Part shown: piece after piece, positions 10,571-23,913 of the stretch | Numbering within the stretch: the stretch's first letter is position 1 | How the letters are laid out: each line of letters opens with the position of its first letter | DNA from: Sialis fuliginosa | Lineage: Eukaryota; Arthropoda; Insecta; Megaloptera; Sialidae | Assembly: GCA_961205875.1 (NCBI GenBank) | Contig: OY540810.1 | Span: forward strand, 12,648,001-12,712,000 | Direction: 5' to 3' | Length of the DNA stretch: 64,000 nt | Translations under genes and position numbers: made by a program | The notes under the pieces: generated by a model | Databases searched by the model: none | Told to the model about the DNA's origin: nothing | What the model saw: the letters and a program-made list of their open reading frames with translations, nothing else

Positions 10571-13500
10571 ATGTCGAAAGCCAAGAAAATACTGGACGAG
10601 GCAAGGGAAACACAAAATCCCGAGCTGGATTTGGCCGATAAAGGGATAATTACATTCGAAGAGATGCCAGGTGTATGTAAGTAACTTTATTCGATCTTTC
10701 AAACAACTTGTATGACCAAATTTGGTATCTTGTCTATCTTGACATTCCATGTAGGCGTGGTGCCATTTTCTTATTTTATCTCCTATCTTCTTTTTACTCG
10801 TACTTTATTGCATGTTGCATCCTTGTTTACAACTGTCATTTACTTTTTATTAAATTTTTAATCAATTTTTAATTATTACATCCATTATTTCTATTTATTC
10901 TAGTATTATTTTAGTTACAGTATTACTGTTTTCATATTTACGTAATATCTAATTTATTACAGGAAAAAATACATAGAACAGCGGTTTCTAAGCTTATTTT
11001 GTCGCGGAACCCTTACGATTTTTCAAAAATTGTTTAAATCAACATAAACAAAAATTGCATTATTGATAAGGTACTGGCACCAGTCTTGGACAATACCTAG
11101 GGTGACCAGGTCTCAGGTTTTCTCCCAGAGGACAGAGGATTTCTATACTGTTTCTCCGTGCTCCGGGTTTCATTATAATTTCTCTGGGGTTTGTAATAAT
11201 GATAATAAAAAAAACGTCAAAAAATAGCAGGGGCCGTTAGTGACGATTTAGATATTTAGGTGTCAACAAAAATAAAAAAGGAGTCTTCATTTACATGTCA
11301 GGGTTTACAAAAATCAAAATCTGGTCACCCTAACAATACCCAGTGTTGGACTCTTGTTTAATTAAATGTACGGTTAATACGAAGATTATGGGTGTCCCGA
11401 CGTCACTATTATCAAAAATCACGTGTTGATGTGTTAGAATAGAGTAGAATGTACTGTATCTATTGTAGGAATTTGTAGGAACATGTAGGAATTTTTATTT
11501 CACAATTATTTAATAAAAACAGTTAGTTGTGGCGGAGATTGAATCCCCGTTTTTATACTATATTAACCCCCTTTCACCCCAATAGATTGTCCTATGAACA
11601 GTTAAAGTGTATATTATTAAAGCATCAACTCTATTCTGAGTAACTAAATAGACTAAATACGTGTTTTTGGCAGTTGTGACGTCGCACACTCATATTCTCC
11701 GTTTTAACCAAATGTACTAAATTATAAATATTTTATATATTTGATTACTGCCATTACTGAATCATAATCTATAGACACTTAAATATTTTTTCTTTTTTCT
11801 GTAGAACCCACTTAGTTGTACATATTATTATAATAATATAAATAAAGCATGTAAGAGAGATTATATTATACATTATTCATTATTGTTTTTACTTTTACAG
11901 TGGATATGCAAAATCTGACACGTTTAACACTAAGTCATAATAAAATTCGCAGTAAGTATTTTTTATAATATATTCCTCAACTTGTAACTATGTCGAAACA
12001 TCTATTAATAAAAATCAGGCAATTAATAACTTTTTTATATTATATGGCAGTAGTTTTCAAACTTTTTGTAGCGAAAGCCAACGTAAGATATAAATAAAGA
12101 TACAATTGCTAGTGCTACTGTGTCCCAACTAATATTATTTTTACTATAGAAAACCTGTAATATTCAATATAATTTGTATGTATTGAAGGGTTCAGGGATG
12201 GAGAGTTAAAACTCATTTTATTATAAACGGGACTAATAAAGCTTTTTATGGGCGTTTTATTTATTACTCTACGATTATTAGTTCTGGAGATAGTAGCTTT
12301 CAAAGTGTGACATATTTTTTTGCATTCGTCTTTCATTACTTGCTTGATTTTAAGGAGGTTGGAGAGTTACTTTTGAGAGATAGGTGATGGGGTAGGACGC
12401 AGTGTTCGCTGTTGCCAAATCTATGACCTGTGTTTCTCACTTGCACTCATGTACTTGTCATTTTACATTGCCAGCGCTGTTGCCATGTTACGCATTAGTT
12501 TCAAATATTTGTACACCATTTCACATATTTTTCGAGTTTCTTATATAGTTTTTTTAATAATGTTATGGTCAAAACATCTAATACTTAATATAATTAATTA
12601 ATAATATTACAACTGAGCTTTAAAAATGAGTTGGTCGAAAAATCTGAAATTTCAGTATTTTATTCATTTTTGAGTGTTTAAACAATTGTAAGAAATTTCA
12701 ACTTATTCTTACTGGTTTGACATAACTACCCAACCTCCTTAAGAAATTTTTTCACAGAATGTAATTCGAATAGTTTAGATTTGATATATTTCTAAATAAT
12801 CCTTTACTAATTTTCATGAAATTATTTGTAGTTGTTCCTCCTGGATTAGCGAACTTAATAAATTTAGAAATTTTAAATTTTTCCAATAATCACATCGAAG
12901 AGCTTCCGTTATCTCTGTCGTCAATGCCAAAGTTACGTATATTAAATTTATCATTCAACAAACTTAACATCCTCCCTCGTGGCTTTGGTGCTTTTCCATT
13001 ATTGGAAGTATTGGATTTATCGTACAATAACTTGGATGAAAAGAATTTACCCGGAAACTTTTTCATGATGGGTATGTATTTTATATAATTATCTAGAGTT
13101 ATCATAACATGAGCACTATTAAAACTGGCATCAGTCTTGGACGCTTTAAGAACAAGGGGGGATTGAAGGACTTCTTTTTTGTAATTTTAATAAAACAAGT
13201 ACCTCTTTATTAAACCTATTAAATCTAAAGTCAGCAAATATAGTTTTTTTTTTATTATAGCCTTTTATTTAGTTAATGGGCACCCAGTGATGGACACTTG
13301 CTAATGATTATAAAATGATACGAACTACAACACAAAAGTTATAAAAGAAAGAATCGTAAAATTGTAAACAATGTAAAGTAGATGCTATAATAATTTAATA
13401 ATTAATAAAAAGATACACTAATAATTAGATTAAATGTCCACCATTTTAATACCCATTGGCCGATAGTCATTAAATTAAGTTGTTTTAGACCCTTTACACA

Positions 13501-15434
13501 CTAGCGATATTTAGTAGCGCGATAGTCGCCACAGTGTGTAAAATGAATGTACGCGACTAAGTCACTAGTGTGTAAAGGCTCTTAGAGTAGTACATTTATT
13601 TAAACTAGATTGGAATCTAGTGTTGGAACACTGGGGTATTATATATCCAAAACTGGTACCAGTACATTACATTATTATATTTTTTTAGAGACGTTACGAG
13701 CTTTATATTTGGGCGACAATGAATTTGAATTTTTACCTTCGGAGATTGCTAATTTGAAGAATTTACAAATAGTGAGTATAGAAATATTTATTTTCAACAT
13801 ATTAAATTATTAATTTAATAAAATATATTTTAGTTAGTGCTTCGGGAAAATGATTTGATTGAATTACCAAAAGAAATTGGAGATTTGATTCGTTTACGAG
13901 AACTACATATACAAGGGAATCGTTTAACAGTGCTACCACCTGAAATTGGTAAGTTTATAAAATACAGACAAATGATAATGTGGCTTGTCGAAAATACACA
14001 TCGTCAGAATTTAATATAATTTTAAAAACCTCAGCAGCGACTTAAATATTTAAGTTACATTAACGATCCCTTAGACTTTTCTGTAGAACTAATTGAACTT
14101 TACAAAATGCCTATACATAATTTCAATATGTCTCTTATAGTTTACGGATTAAATGAAATAATTTATTCACTGCTCAATTGTTTTGAGTGATAGCGTGATA
14201 TTAATAATAATTACAGGTTTCACCAAAATCAGTCCAGTAGTTCTATATATTTTTTTAATTGATAGTCTTTTTAATAATTACAGGAAATTTAGATCTTGTT
14301 TCAAACAAAGCTGTTATAAAAATGGAAGGAAACGAATGGATTACGCCAATCGCTGATCAACTTCAAGTTGGAATAGGTCACGTTATGGATTACTTAAAAA
14401 CAGAAACATACAGAATGTAAGTTAAAGTTTAATCCAGCAAACGATTATTTACAGTAAAACCTCTAAACATATATATTTTCCCCAAGTTTGCAGTGTTGGT
14501 AACAGCGAACACTACGTCTTTTGTGTAAGCATATATGGGGTATCCCTGCACCGCCCACCCTGCAAAAGTGTCTACCCAACCACCGTAAACTATACAATTG
14601 TTTAAAGCTCAACTATTTTTGGATGATATTAATTATTTAATTGTTACAAACTTAGATTAGAAAAGACTATGAATGCTAGTCTGTATATGAAGCTGTTACC
14701 ATACATATATTTTCTTAAATGTTTAAATTACAATTGAATTTAGTATACAGTGCGTTCACGATGAAAGGAACAAATTCGTTTAAAATTCAGGTAATTATTT
14801 TGTGCAAAAACGCTCGGACCCGTGGATTAGTATTTTTAATTGCGGATTTTTTGACATAAGAAAATTGTATACAGGGTGTCTCAGGAAAAACATATGCAGT
14901 CATCATTGATTTTTTTAAATGGAACACCCTATATATTATACCATTTTTGAATTGTGCGATAAATTCTGAACACTTTTTGTACAGCATATCATATCTCTAA
15001 AATCAGTGGTTTTCAGAATAATGACGTTTGAAAATTAACATTTTGAAATACACACAAGTAAAATAAAATGTTTAAAAATACACTTTGAACATTTTTTTAA
15101 AAGCCAACAAAAACATCCTGGTATTGCAAAAAAAGGAAAAAATGAAGAAAAAAAAGGAAAAAAAAAAGTTCAATGTTTTTTCTTTCTTCCAGTTATCACA
15201 AAGTTAAACATAACCTCAAACTAGTGTGTAGTGGTGGGGAAAACATACCTTTAGGGAGGTAAATTGTATACCTCAAGAGATTTTACTGTAATATACATAG
15301 TTTAAATTTATACAATTTTAATAATTAAATAACACTTTTCTTTCAGTTTATATAATCGTCATATCTCTGCAAAACCTCCACCACCTCCGAGTTGTATTGA
15401 CAGAAGTAAGAAAGTTTCCAGAATGCGATCATAA
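10571..15434 (+). CDS. RSU1: Ras suppressor protein 1 (leucine-rich repeat protein, PINCH partner)
   Basis: Seven exons: 10571-10676, 11901-11951, 12832-13071, 13689-13771, 13834-13948, 14284-14416 and 15347-15434, total 816 bases, 271 residues. All joints are GT-AG with matching phase. The product starts [13 protein letters not shown], then runs through seven LxxLxLxxN leucine-rich repeats ([56 protein letters not shown]) and ends in the RSU1-specific tail [13 protein letters not shown]...ETYRILYNRH and a basic KKVSRMRS end. Family size is about 277. In animals RSU1 binds PINCH in the ILK-PINCH-parvin complex at integrin adhesions. An in-frame ATG at 10529 would add 14 residues (both have A at -3); I prefer 10571 because the family begins MSK. 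It converges with NEMP. Confidence 0.95.
12350..12742. mobile_element. MITE with TTAA ends in RSU1 intron 2
   Basis: The ends are TTAAGGAGGTTGG at 12350 and CCAACCTCCTTAA finishing at 12742, a terminal inverted repeat bounded by TTAA, as expected for piggyBac-type insertion. There is no open frame, so it is non-autonomous. It contains a GC-richer core with TTCGCTGTTGCCAAAT. Confidence 0.6.
13493..13581. repeat. Short hairpin MITE in RSU1 intron 3
   Basis: GACCCTTTACACACTAGCGA at the left is matched by TCACTAGTGTGTAAAGGCTC at the right, leaving a short loop with GTCGCCACAGTG. It lies about 100 bases before exon 4. Confidence 0.65.
14452..15288. mobile_element. Non-autonomous DNA transposon with CAGTAAAACCTCT ends, TA duplication
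   Basis: The left end CAGTAAAACCTCTAAAC and the right end (inverted CAGTAAAATCTCTTGAGG) are flanked by TA on both sides, the target duplication of Tc1/mariner/pogo elements. A nested piece at 14871-14935 carries ACAGGGTGTCTCAGG and GGAACACCCTAT. It fills most of RSU1 intron 6; the 66-codon frame inside shows no transposase motif. Confidence 0.65.
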
Positions 15435-16299
15435 TCTAAATATTATAATATTCTTTCTTGAGTCTAAAAAAATAAGTGAATCTCTTCATTTAAAAAAAAT
15501 GTATACACGTTTTTATTATAACGCTAAAAGATTTTTCATGCCAATTTGAACTAACATAATTTTTAAATATTAAATAATAATATAACAAAATGTCTTTTGT
15601 AAAAGGTGCCTTAAATTTTATATATTTGAAGTTGTTTCAATAACAGTGGTGGATCTGAAATTAGTTACTGTTGACAAAAAAATCACTGTCGATACAAAAT
15701 AAAATCCTTGGTCTACCACATCGATAAGATGCCATAATTATTTGTTGAGAATTTTAAAGTATTATTATTAATTAGTTAATAGTAGTGTCTGACCGAACAT
15801 TCAACCAAAAATTGCAACTTCAACCAAAATCAAGCCAAAACTGTCGTTTTATTTCAGTTACATATAATCGAAATATTTAAAATAATTAAATTTCTGATTG
15901 TATTATTTTAAATCATATCTCCGGTCTGATACTATAAGTAGTTTTTTTAACCAATGTTTAATTATATAACTAATTTTAAATTGTTATCAATGTATATTAT
16001 ATATTTATGTAACGAATTTGTATTATTAATGAAAAACTAACACACGACACTTTTGATAAATACAAAAATTGAGTATGTACTTATGTACATGCGTTAGAAG
16101 TTATACTTCTTTGGCGTGATTGCAAAACAACTACGAATAACCTCAATGCGTGTTCCGTTGCATTACTAAAATTTGACCCTCAACGGGCCTAAAGAAATAT
16201 AAGTTCAAAAATTTGACATATTATATAATAAAATGTAAGAAAGTACAAAATAAAACACTAATAATAAAAAATGAAGGCTTTTATTTAAAAAAAATACAA

Positions 16300-18647
16300 C
16301 TAAAAATTAGAATTTGAAGAATCATCGGTCATTTCTTCTTCTTCATCTGTTAAATTCGTTCTTCTACGATTCAATGAAGTATTTTCATATTCTAAAATTT
16401 CATCATCACTCAAGTGAGAATCGCCTTCGACAAAAGAAGCAAACCTAACAAAATTAATTATCCTTTAATAATTATAATTGACATTTCAACTCTTGGAGTC
16501 TTCTTCAGAACTGTTTCTGAATAATATATTACCTTTTTGCATCTTTTATCCTTAAAACAGTTTTCCATTGATTACATTCTGGACTTGAACAATACTGACG
16601 TAACTCTTCAAGAGCTTTACAAGTTTCTTGAACGCCCTGTTGATAATATTCATCATTCGTAATTAACTTCACTTTCGGTGGAAATCTCTTCTTCCTATAA
16701 TATATACCTTATTAGAATTTTTAATACAATACAATACTTTTTAAAAATTTTAAAAAGTATTGTGTCTTTGGCTTTTCAATAATTCATTGTTGCTAAAAAA
16801 TTAATAATCAATTTAATTTATTACATATTTATAAGAGTTACCAATATGTTCTTGATTTTACAATCCAAATCTGCGGACAGTTATAGATTAAAAGCAGTAC
16901 AATAATACAGCCCATTGCAGCTTCTTGAAACTGGCTGCTCAGATAAATTAAAACCAAGGAAGTTAACTGCAATGTCCATTTAATTAGATTCTTGCTTCTC
17001 TGATTGGTCACAGGTCCTAGACGATAACATACGATAAAACTAACCAGACTTGTAGCTAAAATATAGTACAACACAAAAGCCTGGTAGTTGAACATTATCA
17101 TCTGCATGTTATCCCATAGCATTTGAAACATGTAGACACCAACTGTCCAACCTCCGATAATAAATCCGTACATCATTGGTCTCTGTAAAAAGTATTAGCT
17201 GCTTTAAGGGGGAACATATGAGTAGATGGCGGAAAAATAAGTTAATTTAAAAAAAAAAAATTTCAAGGAACTTTAAGTTCACATAGAAGGTAATTACGTT
17301 ATCTATAAGTGTGCAAAACTTTAAAATGATGGATCAAATAGTTTTTGAGTTATCTTATACAAGGTTCATGAAAAAGTGGTTTTAAAAAAAAAAAATTAAA
17401 AATTTCAAGATTCAAATGGTAGAGTTGATAACTCAGTATCTATAACTTCGAAAAGACTGCGAATTTTGCTCTAAAATTTTAGGATGATATTCTACACATG
17501 TTTAACTAACATTTTACGCAAAAAAAGGTAAAATTTTGACAAAAGCAATAAAACTCAGAACAAAATAGCAACCGTTTAGTTGATCTTGATAAAGCTAATT
17601 TTAAAAAACAGTGACCCAAATCTTAAACGCATAACTAAAAGATTACTTAAAAAAAATAAGATAAGTTTATATTTAACAGACACCCCCTCACCCAATTAGT
17701 TGTAAATTTTAATGAAAACAAAACATCTTACCTTAGGAAAAACTTTACTCGCAAAATAAACTAATATTAGAAACGATGCACAAACTCCAAATGATATCCC
17801 GCAGATATAATAAAATATCGAATTATTACTTAATTTTGGAGCAGAGACAAAAAGTAAAATACCGGATAAAAGAAGTAATATTTTCCAGTAATCCACACCT
17901 ACAAAAAAATTATTTTATTAGATCCAATTCGAAGAGAATAATTTAAAACGATACACTTACGAATAACTCTTAAATATATGCTGTATTTTGTATTGGCTTC
18001 AATTCCAACACAACTTTGATTAAAAGGATTAAGTTTAATTTCTTTTTTTTTCCATGAAAAAAAACTAATACTCCAGCTAGACTGATGTTCCAAATACTTG
18101 TTATGTACTTCATCGGAAGTGCTCCCATCGTATTGGAGATATGAATCCGATTTTATATCCAATTCCAACTGAAATTTTAGTCATACGATTTTATTAAAAC
18201 ATGTACATTTAAGTATTGAATAAATATATTTCATACCAAAATTGTTCTCCAAATATTAATTATGTATTTAGGTTGACCTTTATAACAATATATCCTAAAT
18301 TCATTTTTTCCTATGTTATCAGGTATATAATCGATTCTAAATCCTGGCTGAAGTTCTTCGACTAAATTATTAAATAGAATATTTTAATAGTTATTTAATG
18401 TAAGAATCAAATTTGCAGTTATTAAAGTGATTAAAAGTATATATTTATATTTCAAACTAGTTACATAAAAATTAAGATATAGGTACTCAAAAAGTGTATT
18501 TTGTTATTTTAATAAATATAGATCGATTTAAAAACTAAATGAAAAATTATAACCTAAAAATAAATCATTTTTCTTGTTACCTATTGCTGCAGAAAATATT
18601 GGAATCACTATTAGTAAAATATTTAGAAATATTGAAATTGTATTCAT
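16300..18647 (-). CDS. Nuclear envelope integral membrane protein (NEMP1/TMEM194 family)
   Basis: Seven exons on the minus strand: 18647-18581, 18361-18237, 18168-17961, 17898-17732, 17182-16842, 16694-16533 and 16444-16300, total 1215 bases, 404 residues, all GT-AG and in phase. A hydrophobic signal peptide (MNTISIFLNILL) is followed by a lumenal domain with NPFNQSCVGIE. Next come about five membrane segments in exons 4-5 (WKILLLLSGILLFVSAP; YICGISFGVCASF; GGWTVGVYMFQML and others) and the family tail RFPPKVKLITNDEYY...ALEELRQYCSSPEC and RFASFVEGDSHLS. In animals these inner nuclear membrane proteins support nuclear envelope stiffness and fertility. An AATAAA on the minus strand lies at 16285-16280. 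Convergent with RSU1. Confidence 0.92.
17195..17480 (+). repeat. Repeat in NEMP intron 4, inverted copy in epsilon-tubulin intron 7
   Basis: AAACTTTAAAATGATGGATC, GAGTTATCTTATACAAGG and TTCAAATGGTAGAGTTG recur in reverse order and strand at 28645-28775. Likely a mobile-element fragment. Confidence 0.6.
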
Positions 18648-18970
18648 TTTTAATTTTAGATAGGACTATTTTAACTGTACAATAAATAAGTAAATAAATA
18701 TTCGATTTTAAAAAATTACTTCATATCCATCAACCGACGTTATTTTAAATTTATAAAATAGGGATTTTTATATTTACATAGGTAAATCAGGGTAAAACAA
18801 ACACCCTGCACTTCTGTGCATTGCTAAAGCCTGGTTCACACGATTCACACGAGGCGACTAAAAAATTTTTAGTAACAATAACTAATCTGTTCCACAAAGC
18901 GACTACTCACGACCTTGTATAATGTTCTATGCTCACGACTAGCAAAGTTGCTTTTGATAATAAAAAATTT

Positions 18971-21000
18971 AATATGTAAGAAAGTACAAAAGAAAATACT
19001 AATAATAATAAAATTAAAGATTTTATTTAAAAAATACAACTAAATATAATATAATTTGAACAGTCGTCGGTCATTTCTTCTTCGTCTGTTGCACATAATA
19101 AAGATACTCTGTTGTTTATTCCCATAGACCATATTTATCTTTCCTTGTTTAAGCCCATACCCAATATTGTAAAATTTCGTCATTTCTCAAGTGAAATTCG
19201 CCTTCGACAAAAGAAGCAAACCTAACAAAATTAATTATCCTTTAATATTTGACATTTCAACTCCCGGAATCTTCTTTACACTTTTGAAAAAAAGTCTGGT
19301 ATCATATTATATTAGGTATACCTTTTTGCATCCTTTAACCGTAACACAGTTTTCCATTGATCACATTCTGAACTTGAACAATAATGACGCAACTCTTTAA
19401 GAGCTTTGAAAGTTTCTTGTAGATCCTGCTGATAATATTCATCTTTCGATAGTAACTTTACTTTTAACGGAAATCTCTTCTTGCTATAATATATGTATAC
19501 TTAAAAGAATGTTAAATACAACAATATACTTTAAAAAAGTATTATTGTCACTTGGCCAGAATTATAACAGTTACCAATACGTTCTTGATTTCACAATCCA
19601 AATCTGTAGACAGTTATAGATTAAAAGCAGTACAATAATACAGCCCATTGAAACTTCTTGGAACTGGCTGCTTAGATAAATAAAAACCAAGGAAGTTAAC
19701 TTTAATGCACATTCAAATTGATGCATGCTTCTTTGATTTGTCACAGCTTCTAGATGATAGCATACGATAATAATGGCTAGTTTTGTAGGTAAAATATAGT
19801 ATCGTCGGTACAACCAAAACGCCTGGTAGTTAAACATTGTCATCATGAAGACGTCGACTGCACAAATTCCAAACGATATTATACAAAAATAGTAAAATAT
19901 TAAATTTTTGCTTAATTTTGGAGCGAAGATAAATAGTATAATACCGAATAAAAGAAGTAATATTTTCCAGCAATCCACGTCTACAAAAAAAGTATTTTAT
20001 TAGATCGTCAATTAGATCTAAATCTACACTTACGAATAACTCTTAAATATATACTGTATTTTTTATTGGTTTCAATTCCAACGCAACTTTGGTAAAAAGG
20101 ATTTAGTTTAATACTCCAGATAGACTAATGTTCTAAATACTTATTATGTACTTCATCAAAAGTGCTCCCATCGTATTGTACATACGAATCCGATTTTATA
20201 TCTAATTCCAACTGAAATTTTCGTCATACGATTTTATTAAAACATGTACGTTAAATATTGAATAAATATATTTCATACCAAGATTGTTCGCCAAATATTA
20301 ATTATATGTGTAGGTTGACCTGTGTAACAATATATCCTTAGTTCATTTTTTCCTTTGTTGTCTGATATATAATCGATTCTAAATCCTGGCTGAAGTTCTT
20401 CGACTAAATTGTTATATACATAGAATATTGTATTAATTAGTTATTTAATGTACTAGTCAAATAAATAAATAAATAATGATACCCTAACTGCTTTTATCAA
20501 AAAAAAAATTTAATATAAAATTATTTTAACTTAAAATAAATAATTTCCTTATTACCTATTGCCGCAGAAAATATTGGAATCATCATTAATAAAAGATAAA
20601 GAAATATAGAAATTGCATTCATTTTAAATTTTAGATACGACTATTTTAAAACTGTTCAATAAATAAATAAATTATATTAAATCACTTCATTTACATTAAT
20701 TAACAGTGCTCTGGAAACGAATTCAATAAAAAAATTAGCTATCTCTGATTTTTTTGGAAATATCAATCATCACACAAGGCGATTCTGCTCGCAGCGACTA
20801 AAATCGCCACATGATAAATCCTAATTAACATTTATTTACCGCGAGTAGAACATAATAACATACAATTATTAATAATATATATGTACCCCGTGATAAAATA
20901 CCTGCAAGCGAGCAAATTTTATTAGCAGTAACTAATCTGTCACACAAAGCGACTACTCGCGACTAGCAAAGTTACCTCTTGTGGCCCGGGCTTTAGCACT
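18971..21000 (-). repeat. Tandem duplication unit 2 (broken NEMP copy)
   Basis: Starts with AATATGTAAGAAAGTAC like unit 1 and ends with the same CACAAAGCGACTACTCGCG block (about 20951-20990). It is shorter than unit 1 because intron 4 and parts of exons 3 and 5 are lost. Confidence 0.7.
19020..20622 (-). pseudogene. Tandem NEMP pseudogene
   Basis: The exon equivalents in order are 20622-20556, 20403-20279, 20211-20034, a fused 19980-19575, 19483-19322 and a degraded last exon from 19221. Exons 1, 2 and 6 keep the same length as the functional copy. Exon 3 has an in-frame TAG at 20127-20125 (where the intact gene has CAG) and lacks the bases for the SFFSWKKKE part. Exons 4 and 5 are fused without the intron, with a deletion across it that removes one or two membrane segments. 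The last exon meets a TAA after QYWVWA and then carries an insertion before the remnant TDEEEMTDDCSN. Splice sites remain, so it may still be transcribed, but a NEMP protein cannot be made. Confidence 0.85.
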
Positions 21001-22129
21001 TAAATGTCATTGGTGCACCAGAATGAAATTAATTTTTTTTTTTAACACAGAATAGGTATATCCAGGGTCTGGTAACTCCATATGGAAGGGGATAAAGCTT
21101 TTCACACCGCCCACTAAAGCGCTAGTGTGACTGTCACGTGACTGTATTTTGAATTTACCGCTGTCTGTATGCATGTTTTGCTATTATTTTAATTGTTTGA
21201 CATTTTGTGAAGCAGTTAAAATGCCTTTGTAAAATTAGTTTTCGTTCGTTTGATTAGAAAATAATTGATAAATATTAATAGATAATGCTATTTTACTGTT
21301 GTGTACCGTTATGTTATATGTATTAATAACAAAAATGCACAAATAATGCAGTATATACTGTTATAAAGTTTAAGCGAAGAAGTATAATATTTGAATTAAA
21401 ATAAAAAACTAAAACAAGGATTCCCAGAAAATGTATGGAAATTATAAAATATGTGATGGTCATTGTGATGAGCTGCATAAATTTGAGGTGATCTATAAAA
21501 ATAAAACCTTACTTAATAAAGTAGGAAGTTTAACCTAACTAATTGACAAACTTTTTTTTTATAGAGAAAGCAAAACTATCAAAGTTTAATGCCGCAAAAC
21601 AATATATTGAAGACATTATGTCTGTTAGTTTTTCATTCATCATACAAGAACATCTGTAATATATCTAGTTCTGTGAGGAATTAATTTTACATATCCTATG
21701 TTTTCTGTAATGTAAGTTTATTTAAATTTTTACAATGTCCAGAGCGATGCATGAGTAGGTGTAGACAAAAAAAATCAGTATTGGATGTCAGGAAAAAGCG
21801 AAGCATACCCTGTTTTTTTTTAACCTGACGTTCTTCGAATGCTTATAATGATTGTCCAAAAAATCTACAATTCTTATTGGTGAACTGCAACCGACTTAAA
21901 TACGGAGTAAATTTCTTTCCAGATTTACAGAAACCAAGTACTTTAGTCTGAGTCTAAGAAAGGTTTTTTTTGTCATTGTCACATCTATTCATGTATTGAT
22001 CCAAAGACACTATTTATTTTGTTTATGTAAGAATATACATAAATTTTATTGTTTCATAGAGCAAAAAAGTAAATAAGCCTTCAAAGGAGACACATTTGCT
22101 GTAAAATATTGAAAACATCGGAACAGAGT

Positions 22130-22302
22130 AAGGGGTGGATCCAGACTATCGAGCTGATCTCGGTCCGGTCACACTCCAGTCAAATATTTAGTATAGTAAT
22201 ACACTGAGAGATACTTATAGTGTGAATAATTTCATTGTTTATTGTTTATTTATATTTGATTGGAGCGAGACCAGCTGGCTTATAGTCTGGATCGACCCTA
22301 AC
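22130..22302. mobile_element. Short MITE, related fragment at about 2310-2335
   Basis: The ends are AGGGGTGGATCCAGACTAT and, inverted, TTAGGGTCGATCCAGACTAT. The fragment ATAGTCTGGATCGACC recurs at 2319. No coding sequence. Confidence 0.65.
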
Positions 22303-23220
22303 ACTACATGCTTTGGGTAACGGCATACATACATTAAAAAATAAGTAGATTTTTATTGCTGTTATTAACTATTATTGTGCATCTTGACTTGAACATTTTA
22401 CTATGAACAAGCTGAACATAGACAAACGAACCAACCGGATACTCGGAACCAAAGATTGTTATGTTTGCCACATTTGTTGTGTTCCCACAATTTAGTTTAA
22501 AAATAGATTTGAGTGTGGCAATAGCTGCTTTCTCAGTATTATATACATTTATTAGAAATAAAAAAAAAATACAAGGAAATTTTGGCAACAGAAACTGTTT
22601 TTCTATTTTTAATTGATTTCATGGTAAATAGTATTTATCATATTCATGTAGTAAAACTAAACAATTAACTCTATCCCATTACTCCCATTCCATTGCAAGT
22701 CACTTTAATTTAATTACATATATGTAAACAATAAATATATGTTTAAATATCAAATGCTACAAAGATGTACATATAAAACGAATACCTCAAGTACATGCCT
22801 CCATTAAACACAACGAACAAATGATTTATTTTGATCAAATACGATTTATTTTATAATTATAATTATATTTATTTATTTATTGGAAAATGTTTAGCATGTT
22901 TGTTCCATTCGGAGAATGGTATTGTAGCCAAATATTGCTTTGTATTTGGTTTGTTCAGTGTAAAATGCCAAAGTCAAAACACTATTATATATTATAGACA
23001 TTATTACTGATTAGATACCTACATTGGTTGTCTCAAAGTGAAATGAAATTTCATCAGTATTTTTAATTAAAAAAATTTATAGTGTAAAAATTATTAAATG
23101 ATTGATATATTGAGATATGTTGATATTTAAACAAATAAATTTATTAATAGTTTAAAGGGACGACTTGAAAAGCTTTAGTTAAAACAAATACTGTTTTGAA
23201 TATCTGTGCTTTTCTAATTA

Positions 23221-23540
23221 TTAGAGATGGGCTGACTAGTCAGTTGAAAAAAGATTGACTATTTTGAATCTGTTCATAAAAACATGCAAAAAGACTTTGT
23301 GCGTCTTCAGTGTGTTTATATGGCATTTGGATGCAGCACGCACTTCTCCATCTGATCCCTCAAAGTTTACATCTCTGAGTTTATATTAAGTAAACGGAGA
23401 AATTATTCAAGCAATGTGACTGATTAAAATGATAATAATATATTTTTTTTCTGCCTTGTTATATTAATTTTATTAATTTAACAACAAAAATTGGAGGCTA
23501 AAAATCAGTTTTTTTTGCTGACTAGTCAATCCATCTCTAA
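23221..23540. mobile_element. MITE with TTAGAGATGG ends
   Basis: TTAGAGATGGGCTGACTAGT at the left is matched by ACTAGTCAATCCATCTCTAA at the right. The end sequence resembles hAT-type MITEs, but I could not confirm an 8-base target duplication. Confidence 0.65.
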
Positions 23541-23913
23541 GAACAATAAAAAATAAATAGTTCATTAAAATAATGTTAATTAGCAATGCTGTTCATTATA
23601 TTAGTACTTGTTGATTTTGATAACATATTGTAATACTTATATTTTACAAATAAATATATTTTTCTTTACATGTATACTTTTTTTGTTAATATGAAATTCT
23701 TATATAAAATTGAACATAAATTTGAGGATATTTAAGTACGCGGGATTTTAAATTTTAGTTCGTGACACCACTCACAAGAGGCGCTGATTTATTTTTGAAT
23801 ACATGAGAGTTGCCTATCTATAGTATTTACTTATCTATGGGTATATCATAATAATTGTTTAATTCGGTTGTACATATATGTATTAATGATTTAGGTTCAT
23901 TTTATTATATTTT

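Larger units (their letters stand above)
16240..18970 (-). repeat. Tandem duplication unit 1 (intact NEMP copy)
   Basis: The unit starts with AATGTAAGAAAGTACAAAA (about 16241) downstream of NEMP and ends after a GC-richer CACAAAGCGACTACTC block upstream. The same order recurs in unit 2 (about 18971-21000), so both the gene and its flank were copied head to tail. Confidence 0.7.
21001..23913. other. Gap without a recognisable gene
   Basis: AT-rich sequence with two short transposons (22130-22300 and 23221-23540). A minus-strand 84-codon open frame at 22588-22334 has a hydrophobic start but no motif that I recognise and no splice support; I treat it as chance. Confidence 0.6.

Noticed and set aside
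14787-14987. 66-codon minus-strand frame inside the CAGTAAAACCTCT element as a transposase
   Set aside because: No DDE/D or helix-turn-helix pattern; the length is what AT-rich sequence can give by chance.
21050-21230. GC-richer patch with CACCGCCCACTAAAGCGC as a promoter or gene start
   Set aside because: No open frame or splice partner near it; too little evidence to call.
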